Origin: JBOHRE01 sp050732635
GTDB taxonomy: Bacteria > Gemmatimonadota > Gemmatimonadetes > Longimicrobiales > RSA9
Direction of reading: 5' to 3'
Assembly: GCA_050732635.1 (NCBI GenBank)
Contig: JBOHRE010000108.1
Span: forward strand, 1 to 9,872
DNA length: 9,872 bases
In this document: positions 1 through 6,054 of the stretch, one piece after another
Layout of the letters: every line of letters begins with the position of its first letter
Position numbering within the stretch: the first letter of the stretch is position 1
The notes under the pieces: generated by a model
The model's input: only the letters and a program-made list of their open reading frames with translations
What the model was told of the DNA's origin: nothing
Database searches by the model: none
Position numbers and translations under genes: made by a program

Positions 1-92
1 GGTCGCGCCTGGCCGCGGGCCGCACGAGGCAGCGCGGCCGCGGCGGCTAGCGCGGCGGAGCCGGCAATGAAACTGCGGCGCGATGTCGCCAT
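1..92 (-). CDS. N-terminus of a Tat-exported protein (partial, runs off left edge)
   Basis: Only the first 30 codons are inside the window. They read M-A-T-S-R-R-S-F-I-A-G-S followed by an Ala-rich hydrophobic stretch (A13 to L21) and then P-R-A-A-R-G-Q-A-R. This is a classic twin-arginine signal: S-R-R-x-F-I, a modest hydrophobic core, and small residues suited to signal peptidase I. It predicts export of a folded, often cofactor-containing, protein across the inner membrane. The ATG lies 2 nt after the Uma2 stop codon, and the Uma2 tail supplies GAGGAG at 98-103, 5 nt before the ATG, so translation is probably coupled. The mature domain is outside the window, so the enzyme class is unknown. 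The frame is open to the edge. The Tat call is a direct reading; the export is inferred from family knowledge. Confidence 0.72.
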   Translation of the reverse strand, partial: MATSRRSFIAGSAALAAAAALPRAARGQAR

Positions 93-94
93 GA

Positions 95-658
95 TCACTC
101 CTCGAAGAGCTCGGAGACACGGATGCGGAATCCGGGCAGGGCATCGTGCCCGGTCAGCTCGTCAGCCGAAGTCAGTGCTCGGACCGGGGCGCCCGAGCGG
201 TGTTCCGTCACCGTGCGCAGCCGCGGGTCCACGGCCCAGACGAGGCGCGCGCCGCCCGCCAGATACTCGTCCACCTTCTCCGCGATCTCACGCCGCGTGT
301 TCGATGGCGACACGATCTCGACGCACAGATCGGGCACGAAGCCCGCGAAGCCGCGCTCGGGCAAGCCGTACGGAAAACGATCCTTGCGAACGAATGCGAG
401 GTCGGGCCCGCGCACGGTCCCCGGCTCGCGCTCGATGATGACGCCCACGTCGCTCAACACGTAGCCGAGTCGATGCGGCCGGACGTAGCTCTCCAGCAGG
501 TGGCCGAGCACGACCTGAGCGCGCGCGTGCGGAATGCCGGGCCGCGGTTCGCGCACTAACTTGCCCCGCACGAGCTCCAGCTTGTGGAGATCTTCCTCGG
601 GGAGCTGCTCGAACTCCTCGATCGTGTAGCGCCGCTGATCCTGCGGCTGAACCGCCAC
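95..658 (-). CDS. Uma2 family (DUF820) endonuclease-like protein
   Basis: A 187-residue protein of the usual length for the Uma2/DUF820 family, which has a PD-(D/E)XK nuclease-like fold; biological roles are mostly unknown. Family marks visible in order: YTIEEFEQLPEED (11-23), the LELVRGKLV strand with Glu29 (28-35), His44 in PHARAQ, GPDLAFV with Asp86 (84-90), VEIVSPS with Glu114 (113-119), EKVDEYLAGGARLVWAVDP with Lys128 (127-145), and a C-terminal LPGFRIRVSELF (174-185). Asp86, Glu114 and Lys128 are the likely catalytic set, so it looks intact. No signal peptide: cytoplasmic. The start is GTG at 658 with AGGGGG 6 nt upstream, and the MAVQ beginning is typical of the family. It is the first gene of a two-gene unit with the Tat-signal gene and is divergent from the deacylase gene. 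Family call is firm; function is not. Confidence 0.93.
   Translation of the reverse strand: MAVQPQDQRRYTIEEFEQLPEEDLHKLELVRGKLVREPRPGIPHARAQVVLGHLLESYVRPHRLGYVLSDVGVIIEREPGTVRGPDLAFVRKDRFPYGLPERGFAGFVPDLCVEIVSPSNTRREIAEKVDEYLAGGARLVWAVDPRLRTVTEHRSGAPVRALTSADELTGHDALPGFRIRVSELFEE
98..103 (-). promoter_or_regulatory. Ribosome binding site for the Tat-signal gene
   Basis: On the minus strand the sequence is GAGGAG, then TGATC, then ATG. The site lies inside the last two Glu codons of the Uma2 gene. Its strength and 5-nt spacing are what fix the start of the partial gene at 92. Confidence 0.6.
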
Positions 659-683
659 GCTCCACCCCCTTGGTCGAGCCCAT

Positions 684-712
684 AAGGTACCCTCGCCCGC
701 GGCGGGTTTCCA
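684..712 (-). promoter_or_regulatory. Weak candidate sigma70-type promoter for the Uma2 gene
   Basis: In the 107-nt divergent intergenic region, the minus strand has TGGAAA (712-707, 4 of 6 matches to TTGACA), a 17-nt spacer, and TACCTT (689-684, 3 of 6 matches to TATAAT). This would place the transcript start about 20 nt before the GTG at 658. The spacer is ideal but the boxes are poor, and consensus elements are often degenerate in high-GC bacteria. I found no comparable pair for the plus-strand deacylase gene in this region. Confidence 0.25.
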
Positions 713-765
713 TAGCAGATTGGGCGGAGCCGCCTGGGCCCCCTCACCTGCGACGGAGTGACCTG

Positions 766-2385
766 ATGCGCCAGCTCCTGACAGTCGCGCTGCTTCTGCT
801 GACCGGATCGCCGGCGAGCGCGCAGCGCTACGACCTCGTGATCCGCGACGGCACGGTCGTAGATGGCACGGGCGCGCCGCGCTACGCGGCCGACGTGGCG
901 ATCACCGGCAACCGCATCGTGCGTGTCGCGCGCGCAGGCATTCCTGTCGAGCAGGCGCGTGATGTGATCGACGCGCGCGGGCTGGTCGTCGCGCCGGGGT
1001 TCATCGACAACCATGCCCACATCCAGACGACGATCCACGAGCATCCGCTCGCGGAGAACTTCACGCGCCAGGGGATCACGACGATCCTCGCCTCACTGCA
1101 CAGCGGCGCCCAGCCATGGCCACTCGAGGCCTACGCCGGCTCGCTGCGCGTGGCGCCGAACGTCGGCTTCTTCGCGGGCCACTCCTGGACCCGCGAGCGG
1201 GTGCTGGGCATGGCCGATCGCGCCCCGAGCGCGGCCGAGCTCGAGCACATGAAGGAGCTGGTCGACTCGACCATGCGGCAGGGCGCGCTCGGGCTCACCA
1301 CCGGGTTGCTGTACGTGCCGGCGAACTACGCGGAGACGGAGGAGGTCATCGAGCTGGCGAAGGTCGCCGCGCGGCACGGTGGCGTGTACGTCAGCCATAT
1401 GCGCGACGAGGGCAGCGGCCTGATCGAGTCCGTGGCGGAGCTGATCCGGATCGCGACGGAGGCGGAGATCCCGGCGCAGATCAACCACCACAAGGCCGTC
1501 GGCGGTGCGCAGTGGGGTTGGAGCGAGCGGACGCTGGCGATGATCGACTCGGCGAACGCGGCGGGCCTCGACATCCGCCATGACCTGTACCCGTACACGG
1601 CGTCGAGCACGGGGTCCAGTATCCTGTTCCCGCAGTGGGCGCTCGCAGGCGGCCAGGACTCGCTGGCCGCGCGGCTCGGCGATGCCGCGACCCGCCGCCG
1701 CATCGAGGCCGAGATGCGGCGCATCATGGAGGAGGAGCGCGGTAGCGCGGACGGCGGGCTCGAGTGGCTGCAGTTCCGCGTGATTCGCTCGCTGCCGGAG
1801 TACAACGGCAAGACGCTGGCCGACCTCGCGCGCGACCGCGGCGTGCCGAACACCGTCGAGGGCGGCATCCCGCTGGTCATCGAGCTGCAGCTCGCGGGCG
1901 GGTTCAGCGCGATCTACCACAGCATGGACGAGCGCGATGTCATCCGGATCATGCGCCACCCGCTCGCCATGATCGAGACCGACGGCGACCCGGTCGGCTA
2001 CGGCATCGGCTTCCCGCACCCGCGCAGCTACGGCGCCTTTCCGCGCGTGCTCGCGCGCTACGTCCGCGAGCTCGGCGTGCTCTCGCTCGAGGAGGCGGTC
2101 CACAAGATGAGCGGGCTGACGGCGCAACAGTTCGGGCAGCACGAGCGCGGCCGCATTGCCGAGGGCGCATTCGCAGACATCACGATCTTCGACGCCGAAA
2201 CCGTACAGGACCGCGCGACCTTCACCGACCCGCACCAGTACCCGTTCGGCATCATCCACGTGCTGGTCAACGGCGTGCCCGTGATCCGGGCCGGCGCGCT
2301 CACCGGCGAAAAGCCCGGACGCTGGCTGAAGGGGCCGGCGCGAGGCAACGCCGTGCCCGGGCGCAGCGCGGCTCGACACCACTGA
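766..2385 (+). CDS. Secreted N-acyl-D-amino-acid deacylase-like amidohydrolase
   Basis: A 539-residue amidohydrolase of the D-aminoacylase family, which hydrolyses N-acyl-D-amino acids to a carboxylate and a free D-amino acid at a zinc site. The start is ATG 766, with GGAG at 755-758 and a 7-nt spacer; this makes MRQLLTVALLLLTGSPASAQ a clean Sec signal, whereas extending to 670 buries it. Motifs: composite beta-domain strand DGTVVDGTGAP (28-38), PGFIDNHAH with His83 and His85 (77-85), VSHMRDEG with His211, INHHK with His241/242, DLYPYT (273-278), IETDGD with Asp406, HPRSYGAFPRVLARYVRE (418-435), and the C-terminal family tail around RATFTDPHQYPFGI (483-496). Oddity: at the position of the zinc-binding Cys of classical D-aminoacylases (GNCG) this protein has His112 (ASLHSG), so substrate and metal geometry may differ. 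Stands alone on the plus strand and converges on the minus-strand operon. Exact substrate unknown; a peptide-hydrolysing relative is possible. Confidence 0.88.
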   Translation: MRQLLTVALLLLTGSPASAQRYDLVIRDGTVVDGTGAPRYAADVAITGNRIVRVARAGIPVEQARDVIDARGLVVAPGFIDNHAHIQTTIHEHPLAENFTRQGITTILASLHSGAQPWPLEAYAGSLRVAPNVGFFAGHSWTRERVLGMADRAPSAAELEHMKELVDSTMRQGALGLTTGLLYVPANYAETEEVIELAKVAARHGGVYVSHMRDEGSGLIESVAELIRIATEAEIPAQINHHKAVGGAQWGWSERTLAMIDSANAAGLDIRHDLYPYTASSTGSSILFPQWALAGGQDSLAARLGDAATRRRIEAEMRRIMEEERGSADGGLEWLQFRVIRSLPEYNGKTLADLARDRGVPNTVEGGIPLVIELQLAGGFSAIYHSMDERDVIRIMRHPLAMIETDGDPVGYGIGFPHPRSYGAFPRVLARYVRELGVLSLEEAVHKMSGLTAQQFGQHERGRIAEGAFADITIFDAETVQDRATFTDPHQYPFGIIHVLVNGVPVIRAGALTGEKPGRWLKGPARGNAVPGRSAARHH

Positions 2386-2433
2386 GCCGGGGCCCGGATG
2401 GCGCGACTCCGGATGCGGCGAAGCCGACGGCGC

Positions 2434-2778
2434 TCAACCCTCCGGCCGCTGGCGCCGCCTGGCCAGGATCGCGAACCGCAGAAAGTAGTTGCTGAGAGCC
2501 TGGGCCGCCGCAGGCTCCGGCTGGGCGTCGAAGAAGAGCCGGCAGAACTCCTCGCGCGCGCGCAGGATCTCGCGCCGGCGCGGACCACGCCAGCGATCGT
2601 CGCGAGCCGTCAGATCGAACAGCTCGAGGGCCCGGTCCAGTGCGCGATCGAACCGCTCGGTGCGCTGCGCCTGCCACGCCCGGATGGCGCGATCCACCTC
2701 GCTCCCTATATGAGCGAGCTGCTCGGCCAGTGTGAGCTGCTGCCACCGTCCCGCCGCTAGTTCACCGTGGATTGTCAG
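2434..2778 (-). CDS. Small conserved protein of unknown function, probable CTG start
   Basis: A 114-residue cytoplasmic protein. I recognise its pattern from unnamed bacterial small proteins: HGELAAGRWQQLTLAEQLAHIG (4-25), SEVDRAIRAW, ALDRALELFDLT (46-57), then RWRGPRRREILRAREEFC (62-79) and an aromatic C-terminus with NYFLRFAILARRR (97-109). It looks all-helical and Arg-rich. No function is known to me. The conserved N-terminus begins right after the M28 stop, with no ATG, GTG or TTG before Val28 in this frame; the nearest upstream start is over 190 nt inside the M28 gene and gives Arg-rich out-of-frame nonsense. The best start is CTG at 2778, overlapping the M28 TGA as CTGA, with GGAG (2790-2787) 8 nt upstream. 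A mutated or misread ATG is the alternative. Last gene of the minus-strand operon; it ends 48 nt from the convergent deacylase gene. Confidence 0.75.
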   Translation of the reverse strand: MTIHGELAAGRWQQLTLAEQLAHIGSEVDRAIRAWQAQRTERFDRALDRALELFDLTARDDRWRGPRRREILRAREEFCRLFFDAQPEPAAAQALSNYFLRFAILARRRQRPEG

Positions 2779-5024
2779 TTGATTCGCTCCAGCAGCTGCG
2801 CGGCCTGTTCGACCTGCTCGGCGTACGCAGCGATCGCGGCCGCGACGCGCGCGGCCTCCCGCCGGGCGACGTCGAGATCCGGGATGTCCTCGACCGCCTC
2901 GCGGATGCCGGGCATCGTCTTGACACCGTAACCCGTGTAGAAGCCGGGCGCGTAGATCAGGTGCTTGAACCATTCGCGCTGCTCGAGCCCCGCCTCGGAG
3001 GTGAGCGCCTGCTCGCTGCGCGCGAGCATACGGTTGATCGGCTCGAGCTCGGCCCAGCGCGCCTCGAGCGCGTCGCCACCGATACCCATCACCGCGTCGA
3101 GCGCGAACTCGTAGCGTGTGGCGGCGCGGTCCAGCCTGTCGAGCGCGGCGACCACGCCGCTCAGGTCCAGAGCGCGGACCTCCGGCTCGGCGCGCGCGTG
3201 CTCCAGGATCTCATCGACGTAACGCCGATACGTGCGCACGACGCTGCCGAACTCGAGCGGCAACACGGGCGCGTCGGCCAAGCGTAGCACGGCCGTGCCC
3301 AGCGTCTGGGCTTCGGCCACGCCGAAGGTGAAGGTCGTGTCGTTGAAGCGGCGGTAGTGGTCGAAGGAGTCGTAGGCCGAGTGGTAGATGCCGGCGGGCG
3401 CGTCGCCGCCGTAGGACAGGTGCGCGCTCGGCAGTCCGACGTGGTCGAGGAAGGCGGTGTAGTCCGAGCCGGAGCCGAGCGCGTCGATGCGGAACGAGGG
3501 CGTGGGCGGCGCTGCCGGCGCGGGTACCGAGTCGGCGGTGACCGCGTCCGGGTTCGGCGCGAGCGTGTCCGGCGGGAGTGTGTCCGGCGCGGGAGCGGGC
3601 TCGAGCTGGGCACGGCGCGCGAGCTGCTGCTCGAGCACGCTGCCGCCGCGCTGCGGGTCGGTGATGTCGCGTGCCACCTGCTCGAAGAACCGCTCGAGCG
3701 AGTGGGAGCCGGCGGCGTACAGCCAGCCGCGGCCGTTGCTGTCGCTGTTCAGGTAGATCGCGCCGTGCTCGCGCATGCGTTCCCGGTACTTCTCGGCCCA
3801 TTCCGTCGAGCCGAGCAGCCCCCATTCCTCGCCGTCCCAGCCGATCAGCTTGATCGTGCGGGCCGGCCGCCAGCCAGTGCCCAGCAGCTCGCCGAACGCG
3901 CGCGCGCCCTCCTCGACCGTGACCATGCCGGAGATCGGGTCCTCTGCGCCGTTGACCCAGGCGTCGTGGTGGTTGCCCCAGACGATCCATTGATCGGGCG
4001 AGCGCGAGCCCGGGATCGTCGCGACCACGTTGTACAGCGGCCGGGTCTGCCACTCGAAGCGCAGCGTGAGGCTCGCGCGCGCAGGTCCGGGGCCGATGTG
4101 GTACGTGATCGGCAGCGCGCCCCGCCATTCCGGTGGCGCGACCGGGCCGCGCAGGTTGCGCAGCAGCGGCAGTGCGTCGCCATAGGAGATCGGCAGCACC
4201 GGGATCGGCGAGAAGGTCGTGACCTCGGCCGGATCGAGCTTGCGCGCGCCGTCCTCGGAGGCCCAGCCCGGTGACAGCGGATCGCCCGGATAGGTCGGCA
4301 TGTCCATGACGCTGCCGCGCTGCACGCCGGTCCACGGCCGCATGGGCCCTTCCGGATAGGTATCGCCGACCCAGTAGCCGTCGTCGCGCGGGTCGGAGTA
4401 CAGGATCGTACCGATCGCGCCATGCTCGGCCGCGACCTTCGGCTTGATGCCGCGCCACGAGCGGCCGTAACGCGCGATCACGATGCGCCCGCTCACCGCG
4501 ATGCCCAGCGAGTCCAGCACCTCGTAGTCCTCAGGCGTGCCGTAATTCACGTAGACCAGCTCGCCGGTGACAGCGCCGTCCGGCGAGTACGCGTTGTAGG
4601 TCGGCATCTGGTTGGCGTCGCCGGAGTCCTTGTCCTCGGGGATCTCCGGCTCGTCGAGGTCCGCGACGTAGCGCTCCGGCGCCACCAGCTCGAGCCGCCG
4701 CTCGACCGGCATCGGCATGTACGCCTCGAAGCGCTCGAGCTCGGCGTCCAGCCCGGCCGCCCGGAATTTCGCCAGGATCAGCTCGGCCACGCGCAGCGAC
4801 TGCTCGCCGCCGGCATGATGCGGCTCCTCGGACAGCAGCCGGATGCGCTCGCGGATCGTGTCCGGGCTCGGCACGTCGCGCAGCCGCTGCTCCAGCTCGT
4901 AGCGGGTCGACCATGCATCGGCCGGAAAGCCGCGCAGCGGCGCCTGCGCCGCGAGCGGTGCATGGAGCAGCAGCCACGCGCCAAGTGCCCAGCAGATCGA
5001 ACGGTGAAACGCGGTGCGAGGCAT
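2775..5024 (-). CDS. Secreted M28 metallopeptidase, glutamate carboxypeptidase II (PSMA) type
   Basis: A 749-residue, two-zinc exopeptidase related to glutamate carboxypeptidase II and the transferrin receptor, which removes C-terminal residues from small peptides. Signal peptide 1-27 (WALGAWLLLHAPLAAQ). A PA domain lies at about 120-310 inside the peptidase fold. Zinc ligands by alignment to PSMA: His352 (NHHDAW), Asp362 (EDPISG), catalytic Glu399 and ligand Glu400 (WDGEEWGLLGSTEWAEK), Asp428 (LNSDSN), His548 (IYHSAYDSFD); all are present. The C-terminal 590-745 matches the transferrin-receptor dimerisation domain. Odd: a Pro/Ala/Asp/Thr-rich insert (about 474-510) with a repeated PDTL unit sits before FRIDALGSGSDYTAFLDH. 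The start ATG 5024 has GGAG at 5035-5032. Only 1 nt separates it from the serine hydrolase stop, and its own stop overlaps the next gene. Family call is firm; substrate is not known. Confidence 0.95.
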   Translation of the reverse strand: MPRTAFHRSICWALGAWLLLHAPLAAQAPLRGFPADAWSTRYELEQRLRDVPSPDTIRERIRLLSEEPHHAGGEQSLRVAELILAKFRAAGLDAELERFEAYMPMPVERRLELVAPERYVADLDEPEIPEDKDSGDANQMPTYNAYSPDGAVTGELVYVNYGTPEDYEVLDSLGIAVSGRIVIARYGRSWRGIKPKVAAEHGAIGTILYSDPRDDGYWVGDTYPEGPMRPWTGVQRGSVMDMPTYPGDPLSPGWASEDGARKLDPAEVTTFSPIPVLPISYGDALPLLRNLRGPVAPPEWRGALPITYHIGPGPARASLTLRFEWQTRPLYNVVATIPGSRSPDQWIVWGNHHDAWVNGAEDPISGMVTVEEGARAFGELLGTGWRPARTIKLIGWDGEEWGLLGSTEWAEKYRERMREHGAIYLNSDSNGRGWLYAAGSHSLERFFEQVARDITDPQRGGSVLEQQLARRAQLEPAPAPDTLPPDTLAPNPDAVTADSVPAPAAPPTPSFRIDALGSGSDYTAFLDHVGLPSAHLSYGGDAPAGIYHSAYDSFDHYRRFNDTTFTFGVAEAQTLGTAVLRLADAPVLPLEFGSVVRTYRRYVDEILEHARAEPEVRALDLSGVVAALDRLDRAATRYEFALDAVMGIGGDALEARWAELEPINRMLARSEQALTSEAGLEQREWFKHLIYAPGFYTGYGVKTMPGIREAVEDIPDLDVARREAARVAAAIAAYAEQVEQAAQLLERIN
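2787..2790 (-). promoter_or_regulatory. Ribosome binding site supporting the CTG start at 2778
   Basis: The minus strand reads GGAG, eight bases, then CTGA, where TGA is the M28 stop. The site and spacing match those used by neighbouring genes (GGAG 7 nt before the ATG for the M28, serine hydrolase and deacylase genes). It is the main local evidence for a non-standard initiation codon here. Confidence 0.45.
3565..3594. repeat. Two-copy 15-bp tandem duplication coding PDTL repeats
   Basis: Plus-strand GTGTCCGGCG occurs at 3565 and again at 3580, a 15-bp period that stays in frame and encodes two successive PDTL-type five-residue units in the low-complexity insert of the M28 peptidase. It looks like a short slippage duplication. 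The units differ in their last five bases, so it is not recent. Confidence 0.5.
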
Positions 5025-5025
5025 G

Positions 5026-6054
5026 CTACGACTCCGGATTGAAGAGGAAATAATCGTAAACGGCGCGGGCCACGTGCGCGATGGCGCGCTCGCGGTCCTC
5101 GCCGTCCAGGTCCGACTGCTTGATGTATACGACCGTGATGACGTGGCCGGCGCCGTCGGGCAGCTCGATGATGCCGACGTCGTTGGTCGTGCCCCTCAGC
5201 GTGCCGGTCTTGTGCGCGACATCGACGTAGGGCGGCAGCATGCCGCGGATGCGCGCGCGGCCGGTCGTGGAGCGCTGCATGATGTCCAGCAGCAGCGCGG
5301 TATTCTCGGGGCTGAGCGCGTCACCGCGCCAGATCTGCTCGAGCAGGTCGGCCATGCCGGCGGGCGTGGCGGTGTCGCGCTCATCGCTCAGGAAGGCCGC
5401 GCGCGCCTGTGCGCGCGTGAGGGAATCGGCGGCGGCGACGGCCTGCCGGTACTCGGCGATCGTGAACTCGCCGGAGCGAGGCAGGTCGGCGCCGCTCAGG
5501 TCGGCGATCATGAGCGACGTCGGCCGATCGACGCGCACTCCTGCGACATCCAGAGCGGCCAGGCGCGCATTCACGGCGCTGGCCCCGCCGGCGAGCCGGA
5601 GGTTGATGTCCGTCGCGCTGTTGTCGCTGATCAGCAGCATCAGCTCCAGCAGGTTGCGCACGGACAGGATCACGCCGGGGTCGTCGAACAGCTGCGTCAG
5701 CGTGCCGCTGCCGGGGTGCAGGTCCTCCGGCCGGATCGTGATGAGCGAGTCGAGGCTCAGCTCGCCGCGGTCCACCAGCGTCAGCAGCTGCACGGCGATC
5801 GGCACCTTGAAGGTGCTGGCCATCGGGAAGGCGACGTCGGGGTTGTGATACACGGCGCGGCCGGTTTCGAGGTGCACGGCAGCGAGCCCGAGGATGCCGC
5901 CCGACAGCTCGGCGAGGCGCGTGACCTCGGCCTCGAGACGGTCGAGTCCGGCCTCGGTCGCGGGCGTCTGCGCGCTCGCCGGCGGCGCCGCCAGCGCGAT
6001 CACCAGCAGGCAGCCGAGCGTGCGCCGCGTCGCCGCCAGAGAACGATTCGTCAT
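5026..6054 (-). CDS. Secreted class A beta-lactamase-fold serine hydrolase lacking the Glu166 motif
   Basis: A 342-residue exported protein (Sec signal 1-29, ending PPASAQ). Class A motifs: S-x-x-K as S80-T-F-K83, SDN at 143-145, and K282-T-G in HKTGT (281-285). Around the omega loop, VDR (175-177) and DERDTATPAGM (224-234) align with LDR and DERDTTTPAAM of TEM-type enzymes. Between them, however, TEM has WEPELN (with Glu166 and Asn170), whereas this protein has PTSLMI. It then has about 46 residues where TEM has 11, so a roughly 35-residue insertion. The acylating Ser/Lys/SDN/KTG set is intact, but the deacylating Glu is missing from its place. It may therefore be slow to turn over, act as a penicillin-binding or other acyl-serine hydrolase, or use a Glu/Asp from the insert. 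The start overlaps the YdjM-gene stop (ATGA), with GGAG at 6065-6062. Not evidence of drug resistance by itself. Confidence 0.88.
   Translation of the reverse strand: MTNRSLAATRRTLGCLLVIALAAPPASAQTPATEAGLDRLEAEVTRLAELSGGILGLAAVHLETGRAVYHNPDVAFPMASTFKVPIAVQLLTLVDRGELSLDSLITIRPEDLHPGSGTLTQLFDDPGVILSVRNLLELMLLISDNSATDINLRLAGGASAVNARLAALDVAGVRVDRPTSLMIADLSGADLPRSGEFTIAEYRQAVAAADSLTRAQARAAFLSDERDTATPAGMADLLEQIWRGDALSPENTALLLDIMQRSTTGRARIRGMLPPYVDVAHKTGTLRGTTNDVGIIELPDGAGHVITVVYIKQSDLDGEDRERAIAHVARAVYDYFLFNPES

Noticed and set aside
670..765. Earlier ATG for the deacylase at 670
   Set aside because: It would put 32 charged and Pro-rich residues before a clean signal peptide; ATG 766 has a GGAG at correct spacing.
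1093..2382. 429-residue minus-strand open frame opposite the deacylase
   Set aside because: Composition rich in Arg, His, Asp and Ala with no motif; the opposite strand encodes a complete amidohydrolase.
2386..2433. Possible bidirectional terminator between convergent genes (CCGGGGCCCGG at 2387-2397; CGGC-GAA-GCCG at 2416-2426)
   Set aside because: Stems are only 4-5 bp, one has a single-base loop, and there is no T-tract on either strand.
2779..2973. Start of the small protein at 2973 inside the M28 gene
   Set aside because: The extra residues are Arg/Gly-rich out-of-frame translation of the peptidase and carry no conservation that I recognise.
5026..6054. Calling the serine hydrolase a functional beta-lactamase resistance gene
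   Set aside because: Glu166 and Asn170 equivalents are missing, so resistance cannot be claimed from sequence.
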